Below, one piece after another: positions 44,226 through 54,117 of a DNA stretch of 58,973 bases. The stretch's first letter is position 1, and each line of letters starts with the position of its first letter. Origin of the DNA: Halioglobus japonicus (GTDB lineage Bacteria; Pseudomonadota; Gammaproteobacteria; Pseudomonadales; Halieaceae). The position numbers and the translations under genes were made by a program. The notes under the pieces were generated by a model. The model ran no database searches. It was not told the origin of the DNA and saw nothing but the letters and a program-made list of their open reading frames with translations. The stretch is taken from positions 64,107-123,079 of the forward strand of contig CACSIL010000034.1 of assembly GCA_902705825.1 (NCBI GenBank), in the 5' to 3' direction.

Positions 44226-44909
44226 ATGGTCATTTTGAGTCCGCTGGGCAGTTTGTTCGGCCGTTCACCCATTGGGCCCATCCAGGAACATATGGCGATG
44301 GCAGACAGGGCCGCACAACTGGTGCCCGAGCTGCTGCGCGCATCAGCCGCCGATGACTGGGAGGCCGCCACGGCGCTGCACAAAGACATTGCCGAAGCGG
44401 AGGCCACGGCTGACAAACTGAAGCGCTCCGTGCGCAAACATTTACCCAAGCGCCTGTTTCTCCCTGTACCGCGGTCTGATTTGTTAACCCTGGTAGCAGT
44501 GCAGGACCACATTGCCAATACGGCAAAAGATATCGCCGGTCTCATCATCGGTCGCAAAATCCGATTTCCGGCAACGCTGCAGGACGCCGCTGTCAGTCTC
44601 GCCGAAGCATCAGCGGCCACATCGCATCAGGCCCTGAAGGCTATTCAGGAGCTGGATGAACTGCTGGAGGTCGGGTTTACCGGCGGTGGCGAGATCCGTC
44701 GTGTGGAATCCATGCTCCAATCGGTGGATGAATTGGAACGCAGTTCGGACGTCATCGCTGTGGATTTAAGAACTGGATTATTTGCGCTGGAAAATGACCT
44801 GCCGCCAGTAGACGTCATGTTTCTCTACCAGATCATCACACTGCTAGGCACCGTCGCGGACGATGCCGAAAGTGTCGGTGACCGTCTACAAATCCTGATG
44901 GCTAAGTAA
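44226..44909 (+). CDS. DUF47/TIGR00153 family phosphate transport accessory protein
   Basis: A 227-residue all-helical PhoU-like protein of the TIGR00153/DUF47 family, with the N-terminal SPLGSLFGRSPIGPIQEHM and the central VAVQDHIANTAKDIAGLIIGRKI. It is found almost always beside PiT transporters and is thought to modulate phosphate uptake. The ATG has GGGAGG 8 bases before it. It lies 15 bp before the transporter gene; the same pair precedes argE in Pseudomonas. Confidence 0.93.
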   Translation: MVILSPLGSLFGRSPIGPIQEHMAMADRAAQLVPELLRASAADDWEAATALHKDIAEAEATADKLKRSVRKHLPKRLFLPVPRSDLLTLVAVQDHIANTAKDIAGLIIGRKIRFPATLQDAAVSLAEASAATSHQALKAIQELDELLEVGFTGGGEIRRVESMLQSVDELERSSDVIAVDLRTGLFALENDLPPVDVMFLYQIITLLGTVADDAESVGDRLQILMAK

Positions 44910-44924
44910 GAATAAGGAGTCCCT

Positions 44925-46205
44925 ATGGAGATCATTGCCCAGTACGGCAGTATTTTCCTGATCATGGCCTGTGTTTTCGGCTTCTTTATGGCCTGGGGAA
45001 TCGGAGCCAATGACGTCGCAAACGCCATGGGTACATCGGTGGGCTCCAAGGCATTGACGCTCAAGCAGGCGATCATCATCGCCATGATTTTTGAGTTTCT
45101 CGGGGCATATTTCGCCGGCGGCGAAGTCACGTCTACAATCCGCAAGGGCATCATCGATGCCCAGGTAATGAACGACAATCCCGAGCTGATGGTCTACGGC
45201 ATGCTTTCCGCACTACTGGCGGCGGGCACCTGGTTATTGATTGCGAGCATGAAGGGTTGGCCCGTCTCCACGACCCATTCCATCGTCGGCGCGATTGTCG
45301 GTTTCGCGGCCGTGGGCATCTCTGTCGATGCTATCTACTGGTCGAATGTTGGCTCTATCGCCGCCAGCTGGCTGGTATCGCCACTACTGGCCGGCGCGCT
45401 CTCCTATGGCCTGTTCATGAGCGTGAAGGTGTTCATCCTCGACACGGAAGACCCGTTTCAGCAGGCCAAGAAGAATATTCCCATCTATATGTGGATGGTA
45501 GGGTTCATGATTTCCATGGTCACTCTGCTGAAGGGCCTGAGCCACGTAGGGCTGAATCTGGATCTCGGTCTGGGCAGTAAGTTTGCCGATGCGGCGCTTC
45601 TCTCTGCACTGGTCGGCCTGGCTGTCGCTGGCCTGGGCAGCTTGATGTTGCGCTCTATCAAAGACATACCGGATGAGATGCACCGTTTCCGCTCGGTGGA
45701 ACAGGTGTTCGGTGTCCTGATGGTATTTACCGCCTGCTCCATGGCCTTCGCACATGGCTCCAATGATGTGGCGAATGCGGTTGGGCCACTGGCCGCCATC
45801 GTCAGCACGGTAGAGTCCGGCGGGGAGATTGCGGCCAAGTCCGCCGTACCCTGGTGGATACTGCTGGTGGGAGGCGTGGGGATTGTCGTTGGCCTGATCA
45901 CCTATGGCTGGCGCGTAATTCTTACCGTGGGCAGCGAAATTACCGAGCTGACACCCAGCCGTGCTTTTGCCGCCACACTGGGCGCATCTGCAACGGTAGT
46001 AATCGCCTCCGGCACCGGCCTGCCCATTTCCACCACCCACACACTGGTTGGTGCGGTATTAGGCGTGGGCTTCGCCCGCGGCATTGGCGCGCTTAACCTC
46101 GGCGTGATCGGCAGCATTTTCATGTCGTGGATCATCACCCTGCCTGCAGGTGCGACACTGGCAATTATCTTTTTCTTTATCTTCAAGGCCATTTTCGGGA
46201 CATAG
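44925..46205 (+). CDS. pit: PiT family inorganic phosphate transporter
   Basis: A 426-residue membrane protein with about ten helices and the duplicated PiT signature: GIGANDVANAMGTSVGSKALT near the N-terminus and AFAHGSNDVANAVGPLAA in the second half. PiT proteins move phosphate, often as metal-phosphate, with protons or sodium. It forms an operon with the DUF47 gene. Confidence 0.95.
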   Translation: MEIIAQYGSIFLIMACVFGFFMAWGIGANDVANAMGTSVGSKALTLKQAIIIAMIFEFLGAYFAGGEVTSTIRKGIIDAQVMNDNPELMVYGMLSALLAAGTWLLIASMKGWPVSTTHSIVGAIVGFAAVGISVDAIYWSNVGSIAASWLVSPLLAGALSYGLFMSVKVFILDTEDPFQQAKKNIPIYMWMVGFMISMVTLLKGLSHVGLNLDLGLGSKFADAALLSALVGLAVAGLGSLMLRSIKDIPDEMHRFRSVEQVFGVLMVFTACSMAFAHGSNDVANAVGPLAAIVSTVESGGEIAAKSAVPWWILLVGGVGIVVGLITYGWRVILTVGSEITELTPSRAFAATLGASATVVIASGTGLPISTTHTLVGAVLGVGFARGIGALNLGVIGSIFMSWIITLPAGATLAIIFFFIFKAIFGT

Positions 46206-46298
46206 TAATGGGCCAGCACTTGGCTCTGCGAGGCCCCTTGTCTAGACTGGATCACATATTCCTCCACCGGCCCGGGCCGTTCTGACAGCTGGAGCTTC

Positions 46299-47450
46299 AT
46301 GTCACAGTTCGAAAAACACGTTTTCGACCAACTCCGGCAACTGGTGGGTACGCCCTCCGTAAGCTCCACCGACCCCGGATGGGATCAGGGCAATCGCGCG
46401 GTCATTGACCTGCTGGCGAGCTGGCTCTCTGACATGGGCTTTCAGGTTGAAATTCAGAACGTCACCGCAGATGGCAACAAAGCAAACCTCATCGCCACAC
46501 TGGGCAGCGGCCCGGGCGGACTGGTTCTGGCCGGGCACACAGACACCGTGCCCTTCGACGAGGGCCGCTGGCAGAGCGACCCGCTGGCGCTGACCGAGCG
46601 CGACAACCGCCTGTACGGTTTAGGCAGTACAGATATGAAGGGCTTTTTCCCGCTCGCTATCGCCGCCGCCAGCGCCTTTACCGCCGACGATCTGCAACAA
46701 CCCCTGATACTGCTGGCCACTGCAGACGAGGAAAGCTCAATGAACGGCGCGCGACAGCTGGCGGCTGCAGGGCGCCCTAAAGCGCGCGCCGCTATCATTG
46801 GCGAGCCCACTTCGATGGTGCCAGTGCGAATGCACAAGGGCATTATGATGGAGGCGGTGCGGGTCACGGGCCGCGCCGGCCACTCGTCCAACCCGGATCT
46901 GGGAAACAGCGCCCTGGAGGGTATGCACGCCGTGATGAGCGATCTGATGGCCTACCGCCAGGAGCTGGCCGCGCGCTTCAGCAACGATTTTTTCCGGGTT
47001 GCCGCCCCCACTCTCAATTTGGGGTGTATTCACGGCGGTGACAGCCCCAATCGCATCTGTGGCAGCGCAGAATTACATTTTGACCTGCGCCTGACACCCG
47101 GCGGCGACAATGCCACGGTACGCGCAGAACTGGAGCAACGTATGCAAGCCCTGGCCACGCCGCGCGGGCTGGATATCGAGTTACGCTCATTGATAAACCA
47201 GGTTGAACCGTTTGAACAAAGCGCGCAGAGTGAGCTGGTGCAGCTGGCGGAAAAACTGACCGGCCACACCGCCGAAGCGGTGGCGTTTGCAACAGAGGCG
47301 GCTTTTTTACAGCAGCTGGGCATGGAAACCATCGTAATGGGGCCCGGCTCCATCGACCGCGCGCATCAACCCGATGAATACCTGGAGCTTGAGCAGATTC
47401 AGCCGTGTATTGCACTGTTACAGCAATGCATTCGTCACTACTGCCTGTAA
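46299..47450 (+). CDS. argE: acetylornithine deacetylase
   Basis: A 383-residue M20 family zinc peptidase-fold enzyme. Metal and catalytic residues are in LAGHTDTVPFD, GLGSTDMKGF, ATADEESSMNGAR and IIGEPTS. It removes the acetyl group from N-acetylornithine to give ornithine in arginine synthesis. It lies 94 bp downstream of the phosphate transporter and 86 bp before argA. Having both argE and argA shows the linear arginine route. Confidence 0.93.
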   Translation: MSQFEKHVFDQLRQLVGTPSVSSTDPGWDQGNRAVIDLLASWLSDMGFQVEIQNVTADGNKANLIATLGSGPGGLVLAGHTDTVPFDEGRWQSDPLALTERDNRLYGLGSTDMKGFFPLAIAAASAFTADDLQQPLILLATADEESSMNGARQLAAAGRPKARAAIIGEPTSMVPVRMHKGIMMEAVRVTGRAGHSSNPDLGNSALEGMHAVMSDLMAYRQELAARFSNDFFRVAAPTLNLGCIHGGDSPNRICGSAELHFDLRLTPGGDNATVRAELEQRMQALATPRGLDIELRSLINQVEPFEQSAQSELVQLAEKLTGHTAEAVAFATEAAFLQQLGMETIVMGPGSIDRAHQPDEYLELEQIQPCIALLQQCIRHYCL

Positions 47451-47536
47451 ACACTGTGCAATATTGCCATTAGGTAAACAGCACGGCTTTCTGTACTCTT
47501 AATAACTTTCTATTTATCAATAGCTTGGAAGGCAAC

Positions 47537-48841
47537 GTGACAACGTCTGGGCGGTCCCATATTCGCTGGTTGAGAAATACCGCACCCTACATCAATGCAC
47601 ACCGGGGCAAGACCTTTGTGCTGATGCTGGGGGGCGACATAGCGCAGCACGAAAACTTTTCTCATCTTGTCCACGATATTGCACTGCTGAAAAGTCTCGG
47701 GGTGCGCCTGGTACTGATTCACGGCTCCCGCAGTCAGATCGATCAGCGCCTGCAACGCGCGGGTCTGGACAGCGCATTCCACGACGGCATGCGGGTTACT
47801 GACAACGGCGCGCTGGAGCACGTCAAAGATGCTGCCGGCTCACTGCGAGCACAGATTGAAGCGCTGTTATCCATGGGTTTACCCAACTCACCGATGCAGG
47901 GGTCGCGCATGCGCGTATGCTCGGGGAACTTCGTTACTGCGCGCCCCATTGGCGTAGTCGATGGCGTGGACTTTCACCATACCGGCCGGGTCAGGCGCAT
48001 CGACGCCAGCGGTATTCACCAGCAATTGGACAGCGGCTCTATTGTGCTGCTGTCGCCACTGGGGTACTCGCCCACCGGTGAGATTTTCAATCTCGCGCTG
48101 GAGGACATTGCTGTGCACTGCGCCGCCGCAATTGGCGCAGAAAAATTGATTTTGTTTGGCACAGCAGCGGGCATCGTCAACGAAGCAGGAGAGCTGATAC
48201 GGCAGTGCGCTGTGAGTGAAATCAGCGGGCTCTCTGTTACTGAACCCGAGCAGCACTCGCTGTTAAATACCGCCAAAAGCGCCTGTCTGGCCGGTGTCTC
48301 GCGCTGCCATATCATCAGCCACGAGGATGACTGTTCGCTGTTACAGGAGCTTTTTACTCACGACGGCTGCGGCACGCTGGTGGGCAACGACGAGTATGAA
48401 CTGCTGCGACAGGCCAATATTGACGACGTCGGCGGCATCCTGGAACTGATCGAGCCACTGGAGCAACAGGGTATTTTGCTGAAACGCTCACGCGAGCTGC
48501 TGGAGACAGAGATCAGCCAGTTCCGTCTGCTGGAGCGCGACGGGCGCATCATTGCCTGCGCCGCGCTCTATCCCTTTCCCGATGACAACTGTGGCGAAAT
48601 TGCCTGTATCGTCTCCCACCCGGAGTACCGGGGAGGCAGGCGCGGACAGCGATTGCTGACCACGCTGGAAAAGGAGGCTCGTCGCCTGAACCTCGAGCGG
48701 GTGTTCGTTCTCACCACGCAGACAGCGCACTGGTTTATCGAACAGGGTTTTGTCGAGACATCGCGGGATGAACTGCCTTCGCAGAAGAAGTCGCTCTACA
48801 ACCTGCAACGGAATTCTAAAGTATTCTTCAAGCAGCTCTGA
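47537..48841 (+). CDS. argA: amino-acid N-acetyltransferase (N-acetylglutamate synthase)
   Basis: The GTG at 47537 has GGAAGG five bases upstream and starts the 434-residue protein; the TTG four codons earlier is less likely. Residues about 10-285 form the amino-acid-kinase-like domain that binds arginine for feedback, with KTFVLMLGGDIAQHENF near the start. Residues about 285-434 are a GNAT acetyltransferase with an acetyl-CoA loop (PEYRGGRRGQRLL). It is the first enzyme of arginine synthesis. Confidence 0.95.
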   Translation: MTTSGRSHIRWLRNTAPYINAHRGKTFVLMLGGDIAQHENFSHLVHDIALLKSLGVRLVLIHGSRSQIDQRLQRAGLDSAFHDGMRVTDNGALEHVKDAAGSLRAQIEALLSMGLPNSPMQGSRMRVCSGNFVTARPIGVVDGVDFHHTGRVRRIDASGIHQQLDSGSIVLLSPLGYSPTGEIFNLALEDIAVHCAAAIGAEKLILFGTAAGIVNEAGELIRQCAVSEISGLSVTEPEQHSLLNTAKSACLAGVSRCHIISHEDDCSLLQELFTHDGCGTLVGNDEYELLRQANIDDVGGILELIEPLEQQGILLKRSRELLETEISQFRLLERDGRIIACAALYPFPDDNCGEIACIVSHPEYRGGRRGQRLLTTLEKEARRLNLERVFVLTTQTAHWFIEQGFVETSRDELPSQKKSLYNLQRNSKVFFKQL

Positions 48842-49216
48842 TCCACGCAAGCGGGTGTACATTCCCCGGGTAGCAACCCGGCTCCCCTATGCCAACACCA
48901 CGGGCCTGCCACGCCAAAATGGGGCCGGCAGCGTGCTGTTGCGCACCAATTTGAATCCAGCAAGACGCTACCAGCGCTGTACCCGCACCCCAACGAGCCA
49001 CTCGGCGCAACCCACGCACCAAATGTTACCCTTGATACGATAAGGATCGCCACAGATCGGGAGCGCCTGTGGAAAAATCTGGTAATATTTTAAATATCAG
49101 ACATTTACGTCACGAAAAATTCACACAGCATGAACTACACTTCCCGTCAAATATGTGTATATTGGTAACAGTTGACGTAACACATTACTGCTTCACAACG
49201 CTGGGAGGCCATTATT
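48842..49216. other. intergenic region between argA and a small secreted-protein gene
   Basis: This 375-bp gap has no supported gene. It starts with a short perfect hairpin (48866-48881). Its last 150 bp are AT-rich, with ATTTTAAATAT and TGTGTATATTGG, and probably carry the promoter of the gene at 49217. I cannot assign exact promoter boxes. Confidence 0.55.
48866..48881 (+). repeat. hairpin downstream of argA
   Basis: CCGGGT-AGCA-ACCCGG is a perfect 6-bp stem with a 4-nt loop, 25 bp after the argA stop. It has no following T run, so it may be an RNA 3' end stabiliser and not a true intrinsic terminator. Confidence 0.45.
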
Positions 49217-49537
49217 ATGAAATACTTAATCACAGTTCTCGCGGTCATCACCGCCACTTTTGCGCTCAAGACAGCGGCCAGCTGTCCATTTGTCGCGCCC
49301 GGCAATATGCCGTCGGTACCCGATGGCGCCTCTGCCGATGCAGTCAGAATGCAGAGCGCGATGACCGAGGTCCGAACGTATGTACAGGCCAGCGAGGAAT
49401 TTCTCGACTGCCGCGGCCTAACCCTGAGCACTTCGCACTACCGTGAGGTGCTCAACAACGCCACAGAAGCGGCGGACACATTTAACGCCCAACTGGCACG
49501 TTTTCGAGAAAACAACGGCGCACTCGCCAAAAACTGA
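49217..49537 (+). CDS. small exported protein of unknown function
   Basis: A 106-residue protein with a signal peptide (MKYLITVLAVITATFALKTAAS) and GGGAGG 7-8 bases before the ATG. The mature part begins SCPFVAPGNMPSVPDGASADAVRMQSAM, a short proline-rich segment and then a helix, with one later Cys (LDCRGL) that could pair with the first. Similar small periplasmic proteins with a PxxPDG segment and a YxxC are common in marine gammaproteobacteria, but I know of no function. The gene is followed 59 bp later by another small membrane-protein gene. Confidence 0.72.
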   Translation: MKYLITVLAVITATFALKTAASCPFVAPGNMPSVPDGASADAVRMQSAMTEVRTYVQASEEFLDCRGLTLSTSHYREVLNNATEAADTFNAQLARFRENNGALAKN

Positions 49538-49596
49538 CCCGAACTTTCATAGCGTCAGAGCGCCACGTCGGTGCCACCTGACGCAGGAGTACCATC

Positions 49597-49818
49597 ATGC
49601 AATCGGTCTTTACTTCACATCTACTCGACTGGCTACTGGTTCCGGAGGCACTGTTTGTGGCGGGGTTTTTCCTGCTATCGGCCGTGATTCTCTTCGCGCT
49701 GGCGCTGGAAGCAGGCACCTACCCGGAAATTACTAAAGGGTATCGGCGATTGAAGAAATTACTACCCCGCCTGCACGACAGCTACCACCCGGACATCACT
49801 TTCACCGGTCGCAGTTAA
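49597..49818 (+). CDS. small membrane protein of unknown function
   Basis: A 73-residue protein with one membrane helix at about residues 17-37 and a basic C-terminal part ([19 protein letters not shown]). The ATG has a good AGGAG seven bases upstream, which supports translation. There is no recognised family. It may be read together with the small exported protein ahead of it. Confidence 0.6.
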   Translation: MQSVFTSHLLDWLLVPEALFVAGFFLLSAVILFALALEAGTYPEITKGYRRLKKLLPRLHDSYHPDITFTGRS

Positions 49819-49990
49819 GCCATCGGGCGATAACGCTGCTCAGCTGTACGCGTGCAACAGGGCAACCTGGGGCACGAAGCATCACCCTCCGGACACGATA
49901 AAGGAGAAATCGGGCGCAAAATTTGCTATCCTTCCCGCCCAAATTTCACTACGTAATCCGGCTGATGCCGGGCTGCTACGGACTCTGAAG

Positions 49991-51835
49991 ATGCCTGACT
50001 ATCGTTCCAAGACCTCCACCGCCGGCCGCAATATGGCCGGTGCCCGCGCACTGTGGCGCGCCACCGGCATGAAGGACGGGGACTTCGGCAAACCTATTAT
50101 TGCCGTGGTGAATTCATTCACCCAGTTCGTGCCTGGGCACGTGCACCTGAAAGACCTCGGCCAGCTCGTCGCGCGCGAAATCGAGGCTGCGGGCGGCGTG
50201 GCGAAAGAGTTCAACACCATCGCAGTGGACGACGGCATCGCCATGGGTCACGACGGCATGCTCTACAGCCTGCCCTCACGCGACATTATTTCCGACTCTG
50301 TGGAGTACATGGTCAACGCGCACTGCGCCGATGCGATGGTGTGTATCTCCAACTGCGACAAGATCACTCCGGGAATGCTGAACGCCGCAATGCGCCTGAA
50401 CATTCCCGTGGTGTTTGTGTCCGGCGGGCCAATGGAGGCGGGCAAAACCAAACTGTCTGAGAACAAACTCGACCTCATCGATGCGATGGTGATTGCCGGC
50501 GACGACGAGGCCTCCGATGAGAAGGTCGCGGAGTACGAGCGCTCTGCCTGTCCTACCTGCGGTTCCTGTTCCGGCATGTTTACTGCCAACTCAATGAATT
50601 GTCTGACCGAGGCACTGGGCCTGTCACTGCCCGGCAACGGCTCGACGCTGGCAACACACTCCGATCGTGAACAGCTATTCCTGCGCGCTGGCCGCGTAAT
50701 CGTGGACCTGTGCAAACGCTATTACCAGCAGGATGACGACTCGGTGTTACCGCGCAATATCGGTAATTTCAAAGCATTTGAGAACGCCATGAGCCTGGAT
50801 ATCGCCATGGGCGGCTCTACCAATACCATACTGCACCTGCTGGCGGCGGCGCAGGAGGCGGAGCTGGATTTCACACTGGAAGATATCGACAGGCTGTCGC
50901 GCAAAGTACCCCAGTTGTGCAAGGTTGCACCCAGCACACCGAAGTACCATATGGAAGACGTGCACCGCGCCGGCGGCATCATGGGCATACTCGGAGAGTT
51001 GGATCGCGCAGGTCTGTTACACAGCGAATGCAGCACTGTGCACAGCAAGACGCTCGGCAGTGCTCTGGACGAGTGGGACATCATGCGTACCCAGGACGCT
51101 GAAGTACACAAATTCTACAGTGCCGGCCCCGCTGGCATTCCGACCCAGACCGCGTTCAGCCAAAGCACTCGCTGGTCCAGCCTCGATACTGACAGGGCGG
51201 GTGGCTGTATTCGTTCGCTGGACAATGCGTTCTCGCTGGAGGGCGGCCTGGCCATCTTAACGGGTAACATAGCGCTGGATGGCTGCGTGGTGAAAACGGC
51301 CGGTGTAGATGATTCAATCTTGAAATTCTCCGGGCCTGCCCACGTCTGTGAAAGCCAGGACACAGCGGTAGACGATATTCTCAATGATCGCGTCAAGGCG
51401 GGCGATGTTGTGATTGTGCGCTACGAGGGGCCGCGCGGTGGACCGGGCATGCAGGAAATGCTGTACCCCACCAGCTACATCAAATCCAAAGGGCTGGGCA
51501 AGGCGTGTGCCCTGCTCACAGATGGCCGGTTTTCCGGGGGCACATCGGGCCTGTCGATAGGCCACGCCTCACCGGAAGCGGCAGCAGGTGGCGCTATCGG
51601 CCTGGTCGAAAATGGCGATATCATCGAGATCGATATTCCCAACCGCAGCATCAATGTCGCGCTTACCGACGAGGAATTGGCTGAGCGGCGCAGTGCAATG
51701 GAAGCGCGCGGCGACAAAGCCTGGCAGCCAACAGAAGTGCGCCCGCGCAAAGTTACTCCAGCGCTGAAAGTCTATGCCAAAATGGTGACCAGCGCTGACA
51801 AAGGCGCGGTACGGGATTTGTCTCTGCTCGACTAA
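49991..51835 (+). CDS. ilvD: dihydroxy-acid dehydratase
   Basis: A 614-residue iron-sulfur dehydratase with the cluster cysteines in [11 protein letters not shown] and [19 protein letters not shown], and [16 protein letters not shown] in the C-terminus. It makes the keto acids for valine and isoleucine (and thus leucine). It fits with ilvE and leuA elsewhere in the window, though the genes are not adjacent. Its stop overlaps the stop of the convergent lipoprotein gene by 3 bases. Confidence 0.97.
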   Translation: MPDYRSKTSTAGRNMAGARALWRATGMKDGDFGKPIIAVVNSFTQFVPGHVHLKDLGQLVAREIEAAGGVAKEFNTIAVDDGIAMGHDGMLYSLPSRDIISDSVEYMVNAHCADAMVCISNCDKITPGMLNAAMRLNIPVVFVSGGPMEAGKTKLSENKLDLIDAMVIAGDDEASDEKVAEYERSACPTCGSCSGMFTANSMNCLTEALGLSLPGNGSTLATHSDREQLFLRAGRVIVDLCKRYYQQDDDSVLPRNIGNFKAFENAMSLDIAMGGSTNTILHLLAAAQEAELDFTLEDIDRLSRKVPQLCKVAPSTPKYHMEDVHRAGGIMGILGELDRAGLLHSECSTVHSKTLGSALDEWDIMRTQDAEVHKFYSAGPAGIPTQTAFSQSTRWSSLDTDRAGGCIRSLDNAFSLEGGLAILTGNIALDGCVVKTAGVDDSILKFSGPAHVCESQDTAVDDILNDRVKAGDVVIVRYEGPRGGPGMQEMLYPTSYIKSKGLGKACALLTDGRFSGGTSGLSIGHASPEAAAGGAIGLVENGDIIEIDIPNRSINVALTDEELAERRSAMEARGDKAWQPTEVRPRKVTPALKVYAKMVTSADKGAVRDLSLLD

Positions 51836-52758
51836 CCTGCTGGATCATCAACCGGTGAATCTGGTGGCTGGCTGATGTCAGCCGCCGGTGCATCCGGGGA
51901 ACCGCCTTCGGCGATCAATTCCTGAAGATCTTCCTGCAAAGAGGACAGCCGCTCACGCAAGTACTTGTCCTGTTGCTCGCTACGCCCATCCAGTATGACC
52001 GCGATAACCTCGTATATCTGTGTCAGGTTGTGCTCGTAGATACGCCGATACTCAGGAGCGGGATTTTCTCGCTGCAAGACAACAGCCTCCCTGACGCGAA
52101 GCTGCCACTGCGGTTTGCGCTCCAGCAATACACCAAGCTTTTCCAACCACTGCGCGCGTGCCGCTAACCAGGCCCTGTCCGAGCGCTGCAGACTGCGGCT
52201 GAATTCTAGTAGTATGCCCTCCTGCTCATCCGACAAAGAGCCCAGATACTCCCGCGCATTGTCCAGCGCATCATCGTAACTATCCTCGTAGAATTCCTCA
52301 TCGGTACGCTCCAGATACTCTTCTTCATACTCGTTCTGACGCTCCCACAGCTCATCCAGCAACTCCGCAATCTGCGCGTCGGACAATTGCGCACCGAGCG
52401 CCAGCAACCAATCCAGTGACTCGCCCTCAAGTCGCAGCCATGCAGACTCAAACTCGTCGAACACGGCGGCAATCATCTCGGGTGTCTGCGGCTGGTCCAG
52501 ATCGCTTTCGAACGAGTCGAGTATCGTCAGGTAGTCCGGTAGCTCCCGCGATCGGTGCCAGACAAGAAAGGGTTCAAGCAGACCATCCAGATGCTGTTTC
52601 TGACTCGCGTCGAGATCGACGTAATCGTCCACATACCAGGGCACCAGAAAATCGAGCCGGTTGTAGACAAACGTGGTGCTGCTGCAGGCCCCGAGGAGGA
52701 GCAGGCAGACTACCAGCAGGTAGACCCGGGACCATCCACCTGCGCCGGCTTTTGCCAT
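51832..52758 (-). CDS. DUF6279 family lipoprotein
   Basis: A 308-residue lipoprotein with a signal peptide ending in the lipobox LGAC. Right after it comes [24 protein letters not shown], the hallmark of the DUF6279 family. The rest is helical and strongly acidic ([18 protein letters not shown]), with a Pro/Asp tail. The role is unknown; members sit in the envelope. It starts three bases after the diguanylate cyclase gene, so the pair is co-transcribed. Confidence 0.87.
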   Translation of the reverse strand: MAKAGAGGWSRVYLLVVCLLLLGACSSTTFVYNRLDFLVPWYVDDYVDLDASQKQHLDGLLEPFLVWHRSRELPDYLTILDSFESDLDQPQTPEMIAAVFDEFESAWLRLEGESLDWLLALGAQLSDAQIAELLDELWERQNEYEEEYLERTDEEFYEDSYDDALDNAREYLGSLSDEQEGILLEFSRSLQRSDRAWLAARAQWLEKLGVLLERKPQWQLRVREAVVLQRENPAPEYRRIYEHNLTQIYEVIAVILDGRSEQQDKYLRERLSSLQEDLQELIAEGGSPDAPAADISQPPDSPVDDPAG

Positions 52759-52761
52759 TGC

Positions 52762-53919
52762 CTAGTGGCGCCCCAATGAAGCAGTTCGGGGTGCAGGGGG
52801 TACTTCGGGTATCAGGATGGAGGCGGATTCAGCCAGCTCTACCCGGTTGCGCCCCCCGTCTTTAGCGGCATACAAAGCGGCATCGGCATACCTGAGCCAG
52901 TTTTCGAGATCCGGCACCTCGCGCAGGTCACACACTCCCACACTTACCGTCAGAGGGCCCTGCGGCAACAACTGTGCCTGCTGAACAGCACGGCGTAGTT
53001 GATTGGCGACAATCTTCGCCTGAGATGCTCTGGTGTCACTTAACAACAACACAAATTCCTCTCCGCCATAACGGCACAGCGTATCCACCCCGCGAATTCG
53101 CTCTTTGATCAAACTGACCAGGCTCTTCAGCGCCTCATCACCAACATGGTGCCCGAACTCGTCGTTAATTTTTTTGAAGTGATCAATATCCAGCAATAAA
53201 AGAGAAACACTACGCCGATTCCTCTCCCAATCCTGCAGCGCTCTGGATGCCTGTAATTCCAGATATCGGCGATTGAAAGCACCTGTCAGCGAATCCGTTA
53301 TCGCCATATCCTTGAGACGCCGCGACTGTTTTGTCATCGCGTATTCCAGCCAGGCACTTACCAGCCAGGTGAGCGTCATACTGACACCCAGAACAAACCC
53401 GGTCGCAAACTTAAACTCTGAGAACACCACAGGTGCCGCGCCCACTGCACTGAGCACACCCAGAATAATGGCCCAGCGCGTCGTAAACAAGACAGGAAGC
53501 GCCACCAACATGGGAAACATCAGGAACAGGCTGTACAACTGCCCATAGTAAAGGGACAGCACAGCCAACCCCATACAGACGCCAACCACCACGGCAGGAG
53601 TCAGGATTGTTTCCCGGTGAAGCGTTGACAGCACTATATCCAGCACCAGCAAACCCAACAGCAGCAGCGCGCCAGTGGCGAGCAGGTATTGGCCCTGATA
53701 AAAATTGTTCACAAGGAGCGGCAGTATTATTACTGCCAGCAGCAGAAAAATGTACCTGTGGGCGTTGCGTCGACGCTTGTCGCGCTCCTCATCCACATGC
53801 ACACGGTCTTCGCTCTGGGCGCGTTTGCTAGAGAGCAAATCGCCAGTAAAAGACTCAGTAAAGTGCCGCTTCAGCCGCGGCCAAGGTGCTTTATTGGAAT
53901 TTGTCAGTTTAGTGCCCAT
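52762..53919 (-). CDS. membrane-bound diguanylate cyclase
   Basis: A 385-residue protein with about five to six membrane helices between residues 56 and 195 and a C-terminal GGDEF domain. The active site is GGEEF (285-289) and the inhibitory I-site RGVD (276-279) lies five residues before it, so it should make c-di-GMP with product feedback. The input domain has no named sensor motif. It is the first gene of a pair with the DUF6279 lipoprotein. Confidence 0.93.
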   Translation of the reverse strand: MGTKLTNSNKAPWPRLKRHFTESFTGDLLSSKRAQSEDRVHVDEERDKRRRNAHRYIFLLLAVIILPLLVNNFYQGQYLLATGALLLLGLLVLDIVLSTLHRETILTPAVVVGVCMGLAVLSLYYGQLYSLFLMFPMLVALPVLFTTRWAIILGVLSAVGAAPVVFSEFKFATGFVLGVSMTLTWLVSAWLEYAMTKQSRRLKDMAITDSLTGAFNRRYLELQASRALQDWERNRRSVSLLLLDIDHFKKINDEFGHHVGDEALKSLVSLIKERIRGVDTLCRYGGEEFVLLLSDTRASQAKIVANQLRRAVQQAQLLPQGPLTVSVGVCDLREVPDLENWLRYADAALYAAKDGGRNRVELAESASILIPEVPPAPRTASLGRH

Positions 53920-54053
53920 ATCGGATACCGTGATCTATTCCATGATCCGCGATACCGCCCTATACGCCTATCCGATAAACCAGATTAGCACCAGATAGTA
54001 GCTTGAGGCCATGATGCAAATGGCACAAGCTCACACTTTCTACCTAAATATTG

Positions 54054-54111
54054 GCCGGGGAACTTCTGATTGATGCGGCAGCCTCACCGCGCTACCCAGA
54101 GGTTCCCCGGC
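54054..54111 (-). repeat. long perfect inverted repeat downstream of leuA
   Basis: GCCGGGGAAC (54054-54063) and GTTCCCCGGC (54102-54111) pair perfectly over 10 bp, with a smaller GCGG/CCGC stem inside the 38-nt loop. It begins 6 bp after the leuA stop codon. There is no T run below it on the minus strand, so it may be a 3' end stabiliser or processing site. Confidence 0.6.
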
Positions 54112-54117
54112 GGTAGT

